Source: Niveispirillum sp. SYP-B3756
Lineage (GTDB): Bacteria; Pseudomonadota; Alphaproteobacteria; Azospirillales; Azospirillaceae
NCBI RefSeq assembly: GCF_009495745.1
Contig: NZ_WIDQ01000015.1
Coordinates: 41,988-105,987, forward strand
Reading direction: 5' to 3'
DNA: 64,000 nucleotides
Both the position numbers and the translations under genes were made by a program. Under the pieces are notes generated by a model. It worked only from the letters and a program-made list of their open reading frames with translations. It did not search any database and was not told the origin of the DNA. Shown here one piece after another: positions 1 through 7,954 of the stretch; position 1 is the stretch's first letter, and each line of letters starts with the position of its first letter.

Positions 1-166
1 GGATACTCTGGGAGAGATCAAAACCACGCAGCTTGGTGCGTTCCAGATTGGCCAGCCGCAATTCCAGCCGTTTCCCGTTGCGCTTTTTCAGGAAAAGCGA
101 ATGTTGGGCCAGCAGCAATGTCAGGTTTTGCTTGGAACGGGTGGATGATCCGGAAAGGTCGGTCAT
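1..166 (-). CDS. Pentapeptide-repeat protein, N-terminal part only (cut by window edge)
   Basis: The complement of 164-166 is ATG and the frame runs open to the window edge, giving about 55 residues that start MTDLSGSSTR. Residues 18-51 read LLAQHSLFLKKRNGKRLELR followed by LANLERTKLRGFDLSQS. This aligns without gaps to the N-terminus of the complete pentapeptide-repeat gene at 322-1455, including an identical 17-residue lead before the LLAQH/MLAQH motif. It is therefore a tandem paralogue whose repeat body lies outside the window. An AT-rich stretch near 240-310 upstream of the start could hold its promoter. Function is unknown; pentapeptide repeats form a right-handed beta-helix scaffold. 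Confidence 0.75.
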   Translation of the reverse strand, partial: MTDLSGSSTRSKQNLTLLLAQHSLFLKKRNGKRLELRLANLERTKLRGFDLSQSI

Positions 167-321
167 GATAGCGGTCAGTCAGCCAGCAGAGCATAAAAGC
201 CAGCGCGCAAACTGAACTCGTATGTGTGCGGTGGCTGGTTAACGCTATCCTGCCGTCTTTTTATAAAAATACAAATAATTAACTTATTAATAGATTTTGG
301 CGTCTTATCATTCACCTGTGG

Positions 322-1455
322 TCAGGCGTCCACCTCCGCGAAGCTGCATTCCCGCAGCACGGCACCGGCCATCTGCTCCGGCGTGATGTTGCACAGGCTG
401 AAGCTGGTCCATTCCACGCTGGCCCCGGCAAAGCGGGTGGCCAGCTTGCCGCCGCCGCGCAAATCCAGATCGCCGAAATCGGCCGCATCTACATTGGTAT
501 GCAGCAGGCGGGCATTTTCCAGGCTGGCCCCGCGCAGATCGGCGCTGGCCAGTTCGGCATAGGCCAGGGTGGCGCCATTGAAATCGGCGGCGGCCAACCG
601 TGCATGGGCCAGCTTCGCCCCCGTCAGGTCTGCCCCCCGGAAGGAGACGGCCGACAGTTCGCGGCCGCGCAGATCAACCCCGCGCAGGGCCTTGCCGGCA
701 AAATCCGCCCGCTGGCCGGCGCGCCCGCCGGAATTCACCCATTCCTCATGCGAGGCGACGGTGCGGTCGGTCTCCCGCAGGTTGGAGAGATGTTCCTCAA
801 AGGCGGGATTGCCGGAGAACAGGCGCCGGGTTTCATCATTCACCGTGAAGACGGCGTTCTTGATATTGGCCCCGGTAAAGATCGCCCGGTCCATCGTGGT
901 GCCCAGCAGCACCACGCCCTGCAGATCAGCGCCCGAGAGATCAGCGCCAGCGAGATCGGCATTGCGCATGTTGACGCCGCGCAGCCGCACCTTATGCAGC
1001 ACGGCATCGCGCAGCGTCGCCTCTTCCATGTTGCAGTAGGAGAGATCGGTGGTGAATTCCCGCTGCGTCGGCACCCCCCCGCTATTCAGGGTGATGGAGC
1101 CGATGCGCATGTCGCTGCCGGTCATATTGGCCTGCTGCAGGTCCGATTTATAGAACCGGGTACCGCGCAGGTCGGCGCGGGTGAAATCGCAATGGCGCAG
1201 ATTGGCGCCGATGAACAGGCTGTTGGACAGGTTAGCTGCCTGGAAATGGCAGCCTTCCAGATCCGTATGTGACAGGTTGCAGGCCAGCAGCAGGCATTGG
1301 GACAGGTCGAAATTATGCAGCCGCATCCCGGAAAGGTTCTGCAGACGCATCTCCAGCCGCTTGCCGGCATGGCCGCGGGCGAACAATGTGTGCTGGGCCA
1401 GCATGACCTGCATGTCATGCGAAGGCAGGGAGTGGGCGCCGCGGGCGGTATTCAT
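322..1455 (-). CDS. Pentapeptide-repeat protein
   Basis: 377 residues. From about residue 35 to the C-terminus the chain is a series of A(D/N)LxG-like pentapeptides (ADLSGADLQG, ADLRGASLEN, ANLRHCDF), the signature of the right-handed quadrilateral beta-helix family. A non-repeat break at about 190-225 (NPAFEEHLSNLRETDRTVAS) separates two repeat blocks. The frame extends upstream to 1542, but I chose the ATG at 1455 because it reproduces exactly the 17-residue lead of the paralogue at 1-166. No signal peptide or membrane segment is seen, so it is probably cytoplasmic. Some family members mimic DNA and block gyrase, but nothing here supports that role specifically. Confidence 0.85.
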   Translation of the reverse strand: MNTARGAHSLPSHDMQVMLAQHTLFARGHAGKRLEMRLQNLSGMRLHNFDLSQCLLLACNLSHTDLEGCHFQAANLSNSLFIGANLRHCDFTRADLRGTRFYKSDLQQANMTGSDMRIGSITLNSGGVPTQREFTTDLSYCNMEEATLRDAVLHKVRLRGVNMRNADLAGADLSGADLQGVVLLGTTMDRAIFTGANIKNAVFTVNDETRRLFSGNPAFEEHLSNLRETDRTVASHEEWVNSGGRAGQRADFAGKALRGVDLRGRELSAVSFRGADLTGAKLAHARLAAADFNGATLAYAELASADLRGASLENARLLHTNVDAADFGDLDLRGGGKLATRFAGASVEWTSFSLCNITPEQMAGAVLRECSFAEVDA

Positions 1456-1574
1456 CAAGGTTTCTGTATCTGTTCTCTGCCGTGAATGCCGATCATGCCA
1501 TACAATGAAGCCCCGGTAAGCCACCAAGCACACACCCAGCACCGACCAAAAGGATTATGTCCTTTGGCGGCACC

Positions 1575-2585
1575 TCAACCCCAGACGGCACTGATCGGCG
1601 GATAGGCCAGGGCCCCCTCGTAGCGCAGGCCCGGTTCCCGGTCGCGGGCCAGCAGCAGCGGCCCGTCCAGATCGACATAATCGGCGCCCTGGGCCAGCAG
1701 CAGGGCAGGGGCCATGGACAGGGACGTGGCCACCATGCAGCCGATCATGGTGCGCAGGCCCAGCACCTCCGCCCGTGCCTTCAGCATCAGCGCTTCGGTC
1801 AGCCCGCCGGTTTTGTCCAGCTTGATATTGATGACGTCATAGCGGCGGGCCAGTTCCTCCAGCCCGTCCAGCCCATGCGCGCTTTCGTCGGCGCCAATGG
1901 GCAAGGGGCGGTCGATATCGGCCAGGGCGGCATCCTGACCGGCGGGCAGGGGCTGTTCGATCATCTCCACCCCCAGATCGGCGAACTGTCGGGGCAGGCG
2001 GGCCAGATCGTCCAGGCTCCAGCCTTCATTGGCGTCCACGATCAGCCGCACGGTCGGGGTGGCGGCCCGCACGGCGGCCACGCGGGCCAGATCGGCCCCA
2101 TCGCCGGCCAGTTTCAGTTTCAGCAGCGGCCTTGTGCCCGCCAGCGCGCGTGCGGCTTCCGCCATGGCCTCGGGCGTGTCGATGGACAGGGTGAAGGCGG
2201 TGGTCACCGGCAGCGGCTCCGCCAGCCCGGCCAGCCGCCAGGCCGGTTGGCCGGTTCGCTTGGCGGCCAGATCCCACAGTGCGCAATCCAGCGCATTGCG
2301 GGCGGCCCCTGGCGGCAGCGCCTGTTGCAGCGTGCCCCGATCCAGCCGCCCGGACGCAAGCGCAGGGGCCAGCGCCTGGATCGCGGCCATCACCCCTTCC
2401 ACGCTTTCGCCATAGCGGGCATAGGGCACACATTCCCCCCGGCCGATGCTGCCATCATCGGCCGTCAATGTGGCCGTCACGACCCGCGCTTCGGTCTTGG
2501 CCCCCCGGGCGATGCGGAAACTGCCCCGGATGGGGAAGGCGGTGCTTTCCACCGCCAGGGTAAGGGAAGGGGCATTTTCTGTCAT
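1575..2585 (-). CDS. Dipeptide epimerase, enolase superfamily (L-Ala-D/L-Glu epimerase or DgcA-like)
   Basis: 336 residues, full length for muconate-lactonizing-type enolase-superfamily members. The N-terminal capping domain (TAFPIRGSFRIARGAKTEAR) is typical of the L-Ala-D/L-Glu epimerase and DgcA group. The barrel carries the expected residues: a KLKLAGDG motif with the acid/base lysine near residue 155, metal ligands in DANEGW, EQPLP and ADES, and the second catalytic lysine in KLDKTGG. The likely reaction is epimerisation of a muropeptide-derived dipeptide, or racemisation of N-acetyl-glutamate; sequence alone does not separate these. A short inverted repeat near 1545-1564 lies just downstream and may act as a weak terminator. 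No murein-recycling partner is adjacent. Confidence 0.85.
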   Translation of the reverse strand: MTENAPSLTLAVESTAFPIRGSFRIARGAKTEARVVTATLTADDGSIGRGECVPYARYGESVEGVMAAIQALAPALASGRLDRGTLQQALPPGAARNALDCALWDLAAKRTGQPAWRLAGLAEPLPVTTAFTLSIDTPEAMAEAARALAGTRPLLKLKLAGDGADLARVAAVRAATPTVRLIVDANEGWSLDDLARLPRQFADLGVEMIEQPLPAGQDAALADIDRPLPIGADESAHGLDGLEELARRYDVINIKLDKTGGLTEALMLKARAEVLGLRTMIGCMVATSLSMAPALLLAQGADYVDLDGPLLLARDREPGLRYEGALAYPPISAVWG

Positions 2586-2774
2586 GGCCCGGCCGGTTTC
2601 TCGTCTGGCAAAAAAACTGGGCTGTTACCTTAAACCTGTTGCGGCGACTTTCCCACTTCTGCGGTGATGCGACAGTTTACAGCCGCGCTGTCATGGTGGT
2701 CGCGCGACGGGCTTCCCATATGATAGACCGTTTGCGCCCGACGCCGAAGGGCGGCCTGATGGAATGGGGAAAAG

Positions 2775-3611
2775 ATGGATTTCCGCGTTGCCTGGCGTGA
2801 ATCGCTGGCGGTCTACCTGCTGTTGCTGGCCGATCCCGGTCGTGTCATCCGTTTTGCCGGTGCGCCGGCCCTGGTGCTGACCGTGCTGGGCGTGGCCCAG
2901 ATGACGGGGCTGCAGGGCAGTACCGGCAATCTGCTGCTGCTACTATCGCTACTGGGCACGATCTGGAGCGTGGGGGTGTGGACGGTGCGCTGGGCGCGCT
3001 TCCTGCTGCTGGGGGAAGATCAGGTCCAGTTCTGGGACATGCCGTTTGAGGGGCGTGTCTGGCGCACCGGCGGCATTGTGCTGGCCTTAATTCTGGGCTC
3101 TTTGCTGGCGGCCATCATTCCCGCCTCCCTGGTCATGGCGGTGCTGACCGGGCTGGTCGGCGGCTTGCCCAAGGGCGGGCCGGCGGTGGACGCCCCAGCC
3201 CTTGCCGCCATGCTGCCGGACTGGTTTCATCTGCTGGCGATTCTGGTCTGTCTGCTGATGATGCTGTGGCCGGTGGCGCGGCTGGCGCCCGGTATCGGGG
3301 CCGTGGTGCAGGACCAGCCGATGGCGCTGGGCGGCAGTTGGAAGGCCACCGCGCGGCTGGGCGGCCTGCCAGCCTGCCTGGCCCTGCTGCTGGTCAGCGT
3401 GCCTATGCAGATCCCCTCTTTCCTGCTGGTGCTGGGGTCGCTGGCCAGCAACAATGTGCTGCTGTTTCTGATCACTAATCTGGTGCTGGCCCTAACTCAG
3501 CCGTTGGTGGTGGCCGCCTCTGCCGTGCTCTGGGCCCGCATCTATGGTGTGGCCATCGGCCCCTATATCAAGCCGCGTCCCGTGCGCACGGATGATGGTG
3601 AGGCGGAGTGA
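2775..3611 (+). CDS. Uncharacterised multi-spanning inner-membrane protein
   Basis: 278 residues with about five or six hydrophobic segments (about 36-52, 56-74, 97-125, 150-172, 197-222, 228-258), so an integral inner-membrane protein. The start at 2775 follows a purine-rich GGGGAAAAG ribosome site. The N-terminal DFRVAWRESLAVYLLLLADP looks cytoplasmic and amphipathic, and the C-terminal KPRPVRTDDGEAE is charged. I recognise no domain; the layout resembles YciC/DUF-type membrane proteins but no diagnostic motif is visible. The stop codon touches repeat copy 1, and the next gene is convergent. Confidence 0.75.
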   Translation: MDFRVAWRESLAVYLLLLADPGRVIRFAGAPALVLTVLGVAQMTGLQGSTGNLLLLLSLLGTIWSVGVWTVRWARFLLLGEDQVQFWDMPFEGRVWRTGGIVLALILGSLLAAIIPASLVMAVLTGLVGGLPKGGPAVDAPALAAMLPDWFHLLAILVCLLMMLWPVARLAPGIGAVVQDQPMALGGSWKATARLGGLPACLALLLVSVPMQIPSFLLVLGSLASNNVLLFLITNLVLALTQPLVVAASAVLWARIYGVAIGPYIKPRPVRTDDGEAE

Positions 3612-3757
3612 CACCAAGGGTCATGGGACATGACCCTTGGAGGCCGGCGACTGCCGGCCCGCGCCCCCATGGGTGCGTAAGCCAAGCTGCCGGAGGCAGC
3701 GCCCGGCATCTGAGGGAGCATGTAAAAACCAGGGTCAGTCCCACGACCCTGGTTCAG
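3610..3757 (+). repeat. Dispersed structured repeat, copy 1 (complete)
   Basis: This copy fills the gap between two convergent genes and overlaps both stop codons. In order: hairpin 1 (CCAAGGGTCATG, 3-nt loop, CATGACCCTTGG), block GGAGGCCGGCGACTGCCGG containing a small CCGGC/GCCGG stem, a stem CGCGCCC/GGGTGCG, block AAGCCAAG, a stem GCTGCC-GGA-GGCAGC, block GCCCGGCATCTGAGGGAGCA, and a last hairpin AACCAGGGTC/GACCCTGGTT. About 75 nt match copy 2 with few differences, and copies 3 and 4 share the blocks but have different, still paired, stems. Its role is unknown; the flanking hairpins could stop transcription from both sides. Confidence 0.85.
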
Positions 3758-5115
3758 GGATGGCGGATAGTCAGCGTCTGGCAGCTTTGCGGCCGATCCA
3801 GACGCAGGCTGGTCCCGTCAGGCCAGATGATTTCCACCTGATCCACCTGATGGGTCGCCCCCAACCCGAAATGGGCCACCGGCTCCATCTGGCAGAGATA
3901 GCCTGAACCGGCGCAGATGGACCGCATCTGCTGTCGTCCGCCGGACCACAGCCGCACCAGCGCCCCCCGCGCCGGGGCGCCGGCCTGGGTCAGCGGCCGC
4001 ACCCGTAGCCAATGATGGCCGCGCGGCTCCGCGATGAACAGGGACAGCGGCTGGGCCGCCTGTTCGCCATGGGCCACCAGCAGTTCCAACTGTCCGTCGC
4101 CATCCAGATCGGCGACGGCGGCCCCGGTGCCCAAACCCTGGGGCAAGGTGGCGTCGCCGGCATCCAGCAAGACCCAGCGCTGGTCCCGCCAGCCGAACAG
4201 CCGGTTAGGCTGGCCCAGATTGTTGAAGAAAATTTCCTCGTACCCATCATTATCGAAATCGGCGACGATGACGGTGCGGGTGCGCGATGTCTGCGCCATT
4301 TCCGGCGGGGCGACATCGGCGAATCCACCGCCGCCGCCTTGCTGGTACAGGCGGTGGCGACCTTGCCAATTGGCCAGCACCAGATCGAACCGCCCATCCT
4401 CCCCATCCAGCAGAGCCACACCGCGCGCTGCCTGGGCCGGATCGGCCAGCCCCAGCGCCTCCGCCATCTCCAGGAAATGCCCGCTGCCATCATTGCGGAA
4501 CAGCAGGTTAGCCCCCGCTTCCATGCCGATGAAAATATCCGGCCGGCCGCCCAGCAGCGGTGCCGCCAGCAGGGAACGGCCGGCCCCCGGCCCATCCAAC
4601 CCGCAATCATCGGCCATATCCTGCAGCCGCCCCCGCGCGCCCATCTCATAAAGCCGCAGCGGCCCGCCATGGTTGGCGACGATGAAGCCATAGCGCCCGC
4701 TGCCCATGCGGTCGATGACGCCGACACTGCGGCCGGCGAAACGGTTGGCAGCGGCGAAATTCTCCGGCAGGGCAAGCAGGTCGATCCAGCGCTGGCCGAA
4801 GCAGGCAAACAGCCGGTCGCTGACCTGCTTGGGCCCCGAATGGTTGTCATTATTGAGGATATACAGTTCTTCCCGCCCATCGCCATCCAGGTCGCCGCAG
4901 GCCAACCCCACGGCGCGGCGACCCTGATCGGCGATCAGCGGGTCGGTGATATCGACCAGCCGGTGGCCATCCCATTTCAGCAGACGATTCGGGCCGCCAT
5001 AGCCGGCCACGATAATCTCATCCTGCCCATCGCCATCCAGATCGGCCACCGCCACACCATAATGCAGTGCCGGAACGTTGCCGGAAATCAGGTTGGAGCA
5101 TTCGATGAACATCAC
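3754..5115 (-). CDS. FG-GAP/VCBS repeat protein with C-terminal ASPIC/UnbV domain (CRTAC1-like)
   Basis: 453 residues. Repeated calcium-loop motifs ADLDGDGQDE, GDLDGDGREE, ADFDNDGYEE and ADLDGDGQLE mark FG-GAP/VCBS beta-propeller blades across residues 20-350. The last 85 residues (GHHWLRVRPLTQAGAPARGA through VEIIWPDGTSLRL) are the ASPIC/UnbV domain that usually closes CRTAC1-like proteins. Unlike most relatives there is no obvious signal peptide: the N-terminus MMFIECSNLISGNVPALHYG runs directly into the first blade, so export is uncertain or a lead has been lost. The stop codon lies in the last hairpin region of repeat copy 1. The biological role is unknown; the fold suggests ligand or surface binding. 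Confidence 0.85.
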   Translation of the reverse strand: MMFIECSNLISGNVPALHYGVAVADLDGDGQDEIIVAGYGGPNRLLKWDGHRLVDITDPLIADQGRRAVGLACGDLDGDGREELYILNNDNHSGPKQVSDRLFACFGQRWIDLLALPENFAAANRFAGRSVGVIDRMGSGRYGFIVANHGGPLRLYEMGARGRLQDMADDCGLDGPGAGRSLLAAPLLGGRPDIFIGMEAGANLLFRNDGSGHFLEMAEALGLADPAQAARGVALLDGEDGRFDLVLANWQGRHRLYQQGGGGGFADVAPPEMAQTSRTRTVIVADFDNDGYEEIFFNNLGQPNRLFGWRDQRWVLLDAGDATLPQGLGTGAAVADLDGDGQLELLVAHGEQAAQPLSLFIAEPRGHHWLRVRPLTQAGAPARGALVRLWSGGRQQMRSICAGSGYLCQMEPVAHFGLGATHQVDQVEIIWPDGTSLRLDRPQSCQTLTIRHP

Positions 5116-5337
5116 CGTCCCCTGCCAGATGGACCCGTTGGGTATGCCCCTGTTGATACGCCCATTGGCGCGGCTGCGGCAAGCGACCCCTCCGGGTCAA
5201 GTGCGCAGTAACGCATGGCCGGACCGCATCAGCCAAAAGCCCTGGAACACCGCCAGTCAACCCTATTCTTGGGAGATAGGCCGGCAAAAAGCACTTGTGG
5301 TGGGGGCGGGATTTGGTACGATCCGACCCCTCAGCAA

Positions 5338-5351
5338 ACAAGATATTGTGT
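5338..5351. promoter_or_regulatory. Candidate NrdR box upstream of nrdA
   Basis: ACAAGATATTGTGT is an imperfect palindrome (ACAnnATATnnTGT) similar to the NrdR repressor box, 51 nt before the nrdA start. NrdR normally binds two boxes about three helical turns apart; I see only this one clearly. Motif resemblance only. Confidence 0.4.
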
Positions 5352-5361
5352 CCACTGCAAG

Positions 5362-5370
5362 TTATCCACA
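5362..5370 (+). promoter_or_regulatory. Perfect DnaA box (TTATCCACA) in the nrdA upstream region
   Basis: TTATCCACA matches the consensus high-affinity DnaA box, 32 nt before the nrdA start and beside the candidate NrdR box. DnaA is known to bind and regulate nrdAB in E. coli, so coupling of dNTP supply to replication initiation is plausible here. A single 9-mer can also occur by chance. Confidence 0.5.
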
Positions 5371-5401
5371 GCGTCTGCACTGGGGAAAACGGGGATAGGT
5401 C

Positions 5402-7264
5402 ATGCGCGACGGCGAAGTGAATGAATGGGTTCCGCAGGGTAGCGATGTGTTCGGTCAGGTGCAGATGGTGAAACATCCCGCCGTGGTCGTCGATCGCACC
5501 CGTGATGAACTGTTGACCGCCTTCGGCAAGGCCACGCTGAACGATCGCTATCTGATGCCGGGCGAATCCTATCAGGATTTGTTTGCCCGCGTTGCCAGCT
5601 ATTATGCGGATGATCAGGCCCATGCCCAGCGCCTGTATGATTATATTTCCCGCCTCTGGTTCATGCCGGCCACGCCGGTGCTGTCCAATGGTGGCACCAG
5701 CCGTGGCCTGCCGATTTCCTGCTTCCTGAATGAGGCCAGCGACAGCCTGGAAGGCATTGTCGGCCTGTGGAACGAGAATGTCTGGCTGGCGGCCAAGGGC
5801 GGCGGCATCGGCTCCTATTGGGGCAATCTGCGCTCCATCGGCGAACAGGTGAAGGATAGCGGCAAGACCAGCGGCGTCATCCCCTTCATCCGGGTGATGG
5901 ACAGCCTGACGCTGGCCATTTCCCAGGGCTCGCTCCGCCGGGGTTCGGCCGCCTGCTATCTGCCGATCACCCATCCGGAGGTGGAGGAATTCATCGAGAT
6001 GCGCCGCCCCACCGGCGGCGACCCGAACCGCAAGGCGCTGAACCTGCATCATGGCATCGCCATCACCGACGCCTTCATGCGCGCGGTGGAGAATGATGAG
6101 GAATGGGGCCTGACCAGCCCGAAGGATGGCCGCATCCTGCGCCGGGTGAAGGCCCGCGACCTGTGGATCCGCATCCTGACGGCGCGGGTGGAGACGGGTG
6201 AACCGTACCTGCTGTTCATCGACCATGTGAACCGCGCCATCCCGCAGCATCACAAGCTGGCCGGGTTGAATGTGAAGATGTCCAACCTGTGCAGTGAGAT
6301 CACGCTGCCGACGGGTCTGGACCCCTGGGGCAAGCAGCGCACCGCCGTCTGCTGCCTCTCCTCCGTGAACCTGGAATATTTCCTGGAATGGCAGGATCAC
6401 CCGACCTTTATCGAGGATACGCTGCGCTTCCTGGACAATGTCATGACGGACTTCATCCAGAAGGCCCCGTCGGACATGGAACGCGCCAAATATTCCGCCA
6501 TGCGCGAACGCTCCGTCGGGCTGGGCGTCATGGGCTTCCACAGCTTCCTGCAAAGCCAGATGATCCCGCTGGAAGGGGTGATGGCCAAGGTGTGGAACAA
6601 GCGCATGTTCGCGCTGATCAAGCGCCAGGCCGATGCCGCGTCGGTGAAGCTGGCGCATGAGCGGGGTCCGTGCCCGGATGCCGCCGAATATGGCATCATG
6701 GAACGCTTCTCCAACAAGATCGCCATTGCGCCGACGGCGTCCATCTCCATCATCACCGGCGGGGCGTCGCCGGGGATTGAGCCGAACGCCGCCAATGCCT
6801 TCACCCATAAGACCCTGTCGGGCAGCCATTCGGTGCGCAACCCGTACCTGGAAAAGCTGCTGGAGGAGAAGGGCCGCAATGATGAGGATACCTGGTCCGA
6901 CATCACGCTGACCGGTGGCTCCGTCCAGCATCTGGACTTCCTGACCCAGGATGAGAAGGACGTGTTCAAGACGGCGTTCGAACTGGATCAGCGCTGGCTG
7001 ATCGAACATGCCGCCGACCGCACGCCCTATGTCTGCCAGAGCCAGTCGCTGAATGTTTTCCTGCCGGCCGATGTGCATAAGCGCGACCTGCACCAGATCC
7101 ATATGCTGGCCTGGAAGCGGGGCGTGAAGAGCCTCTACTATCTGCGCTCCCTGTCGGTGCAGCGGGCGGAAAGTAACATGACCAAGACCATCGGGGCCGA
7201 CAAGCCGGTGCCCGTGGCCCCAGTGGAAGCAAACAAGTATGAGGAATGCCTCGCCTGCCAGTGA
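5402..7264 (+). CDS. nrdA: Ribonucleoside-diphosphate reductase, class I, alpha subunit
   Basis: 620 residues. Reduces ribonucleotides to deoxyribonucleotides together with NrdB. The catalytic set is present: C107 and C317/C318 as the redox pair, N295-L-C297-S-E299 at the thiyl-radical site, the radical-transfer pair Y579-Y580, and the C-terminal C616-L-A-C619 shuttle pair. E. coli NrdA is about 760 residues; the difference is mainly the N-terminal ATP-cone, which is missing here, so overall dATP inhibition through that domain is not expected. A candidate NrdR box and a perfect DnaA box lie upstream. A strong terminator follows at once, and nrdB lies 2.25 kb downstream rather than adjacent. 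Confidence 0.96.
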   Translation: MRDGEVNEWVPQGSDVFGQVQMVKHPAVVVDRTRDELLTAFGKATLNDRYLMPGESYQDLFARVASYYADDQAHAQRLYDYISRLWFMPATPVLSNGGTSRGLPISCFLNEASDSLEGIVGLWNENVWLAAKGGGIGSYWGNLRSIGEQVKDSGKTSGVIPFIRVMDSLTLAISQGSLRRGSAACYLPITHPEVEEFIEMRRPTGGDPNRKALNLHHGIAITDAFMRAVENDEEWGLTSPKDGRILRRVKARDLWIRILTARVETGEPYLLFIDHVNRAIPQHHKLAGLNVKMSNLCSEITLPTGLDPWGKQRTAVCCLSSVNLEYFLEWQDHPTFIEDTLRFLDNVMTDFIQKAPSDMERAKYSAMRERSVGLGVMGFHSFLQSQMIPLEGVMAKVWNKRMFALIKRQADAASVKLAHERGPCPDAAEYGIMERFSNKIAIAPTASISIITGGASPGIEPNAANAFTHKTLSGSHSVRNPYLEKLLEEKGRNDEDTWSDITLTGGSVQHLDFLTQDEKDVFKTAFELDQRWLIEHAADRTPYVCQSQSLNVFLPADVHKRDLHQIHMLAWKRGVKSLYYLRSLSVQRAESNMTKTIGADKPVPVAPVEANKYEECLACQ

Positions 7265-7298
7265 GTTATTCGGAAAAATCAAACCTGATTAAAGTTGA

Positions 7299-7333
7299 AC
7301 CCCGCCGCTGTCTGACCAGCGGTGGGGTTTTTG
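7299..7333 (+). terminator. Rho-independent terminator after nrdA
   Basis: Stem ACCCCGCCGCTG / CAGCGGTGGGGT with a 6-nt loop, followed by TTTTTG, 35 nt after the nrdA stop. It separates nrdA from the genes leading to nrdB. Confidence 0.85.
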
Positions 7334-7445
7334 TTTGGCCAGTGCTGCTGGGGCAAGATGATGCGGGCCAGCTAAGCGCGGGACTTAGCCCTCGCTAAGG
7401 TTGAGCGGGCGTTGTGCCCCAGGATTTGTCTAGGGTTTTTGCAGC

Positions 7446-7871
7446 CGCGACTATGTGGAAGCGCTGGAAGCCGCGGGGGAACGGATTGGCGATGTCGTCG
7501 CCCTGATCCAGGATGTGGCCGGCAAGGGCTTTGCCGTGGTGGCCAGCGAGGTCAAGCCACTGGCCAACCAAACCGCCCGCGCCACCGACGATATCCGCAG
7601 CCAGGTGGAGCGCTTGAACCGGGTCGTGGCCAGTGTCGCCAGTGCGGCCGAACAGCAGGCCGCCGCCACGGCTGAGATCGGCCGCAATGCCTCGGAAGCC
7701 GCCCGTGGCACGCAGGAGGTCTCCAGCACCATCCATCAGGTGCGAGAGGCAGCCGGCATCACGGCATCTGCGGCGGGGCAGGTTTTGGCTTCCGCCGGGG
7801 AGTTGGCGCATAAGACGGTGGATATGCGCCAGGGTATCAGCCGTTTCATCGATGGGGTGCGCGCTGCCTGA
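7446..7871 (+). pseudogene. Remnant of a methyl-accepting chemotaxis protein (C-terminal signalling part with tip deleted)
   Basis: The frame reads [20 protein letters not shown], then [20 protein letters not shown], then [20 protein letters not shown], and ends with the usual receptor coiled coil. In intact receptors the segment between 'I.DIA' and '[10 protein letters not shown]' holds the conserved hairpin tip (AQTNLLALNA-IEAARAGE), which binds CheA and CheW. Here about 20-24 residues of that tip are missing in frame. The N-terminal sensor, membrane segments and HAMP are also absent. Only a GTG at 7455 could start it, with no good ribosome site. I read it as a decayed fragment unable to signal. 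It sits between nrdA and nrdB and may mark a past rearrangement. Confidence 0.75.
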
Positions 7872-7954
7872 TCCCGCCTTTCCACTGCCGAATGGCCCGA
7901 CAGGCCAATGCCTCCGCCCCGTGAAAGGCGGGGGCATAGCCATGGAATGGAACG

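Noticed and set aside
5116..5401. Possible cobalamin riboswitch before the ribonucleotide reductase gene
   Set aside because: No B12-box sequence is present and the enzyme is class I, which does not use cobalamin.
5018..7282. 754-residue open frame on the minus strand
   Set aside because: It runs antisense to nrdA and part of the FG-GAP gene. GC-rich codon use leaves this frame open; the sequence is His/Gln/Gly-rich with no domain.
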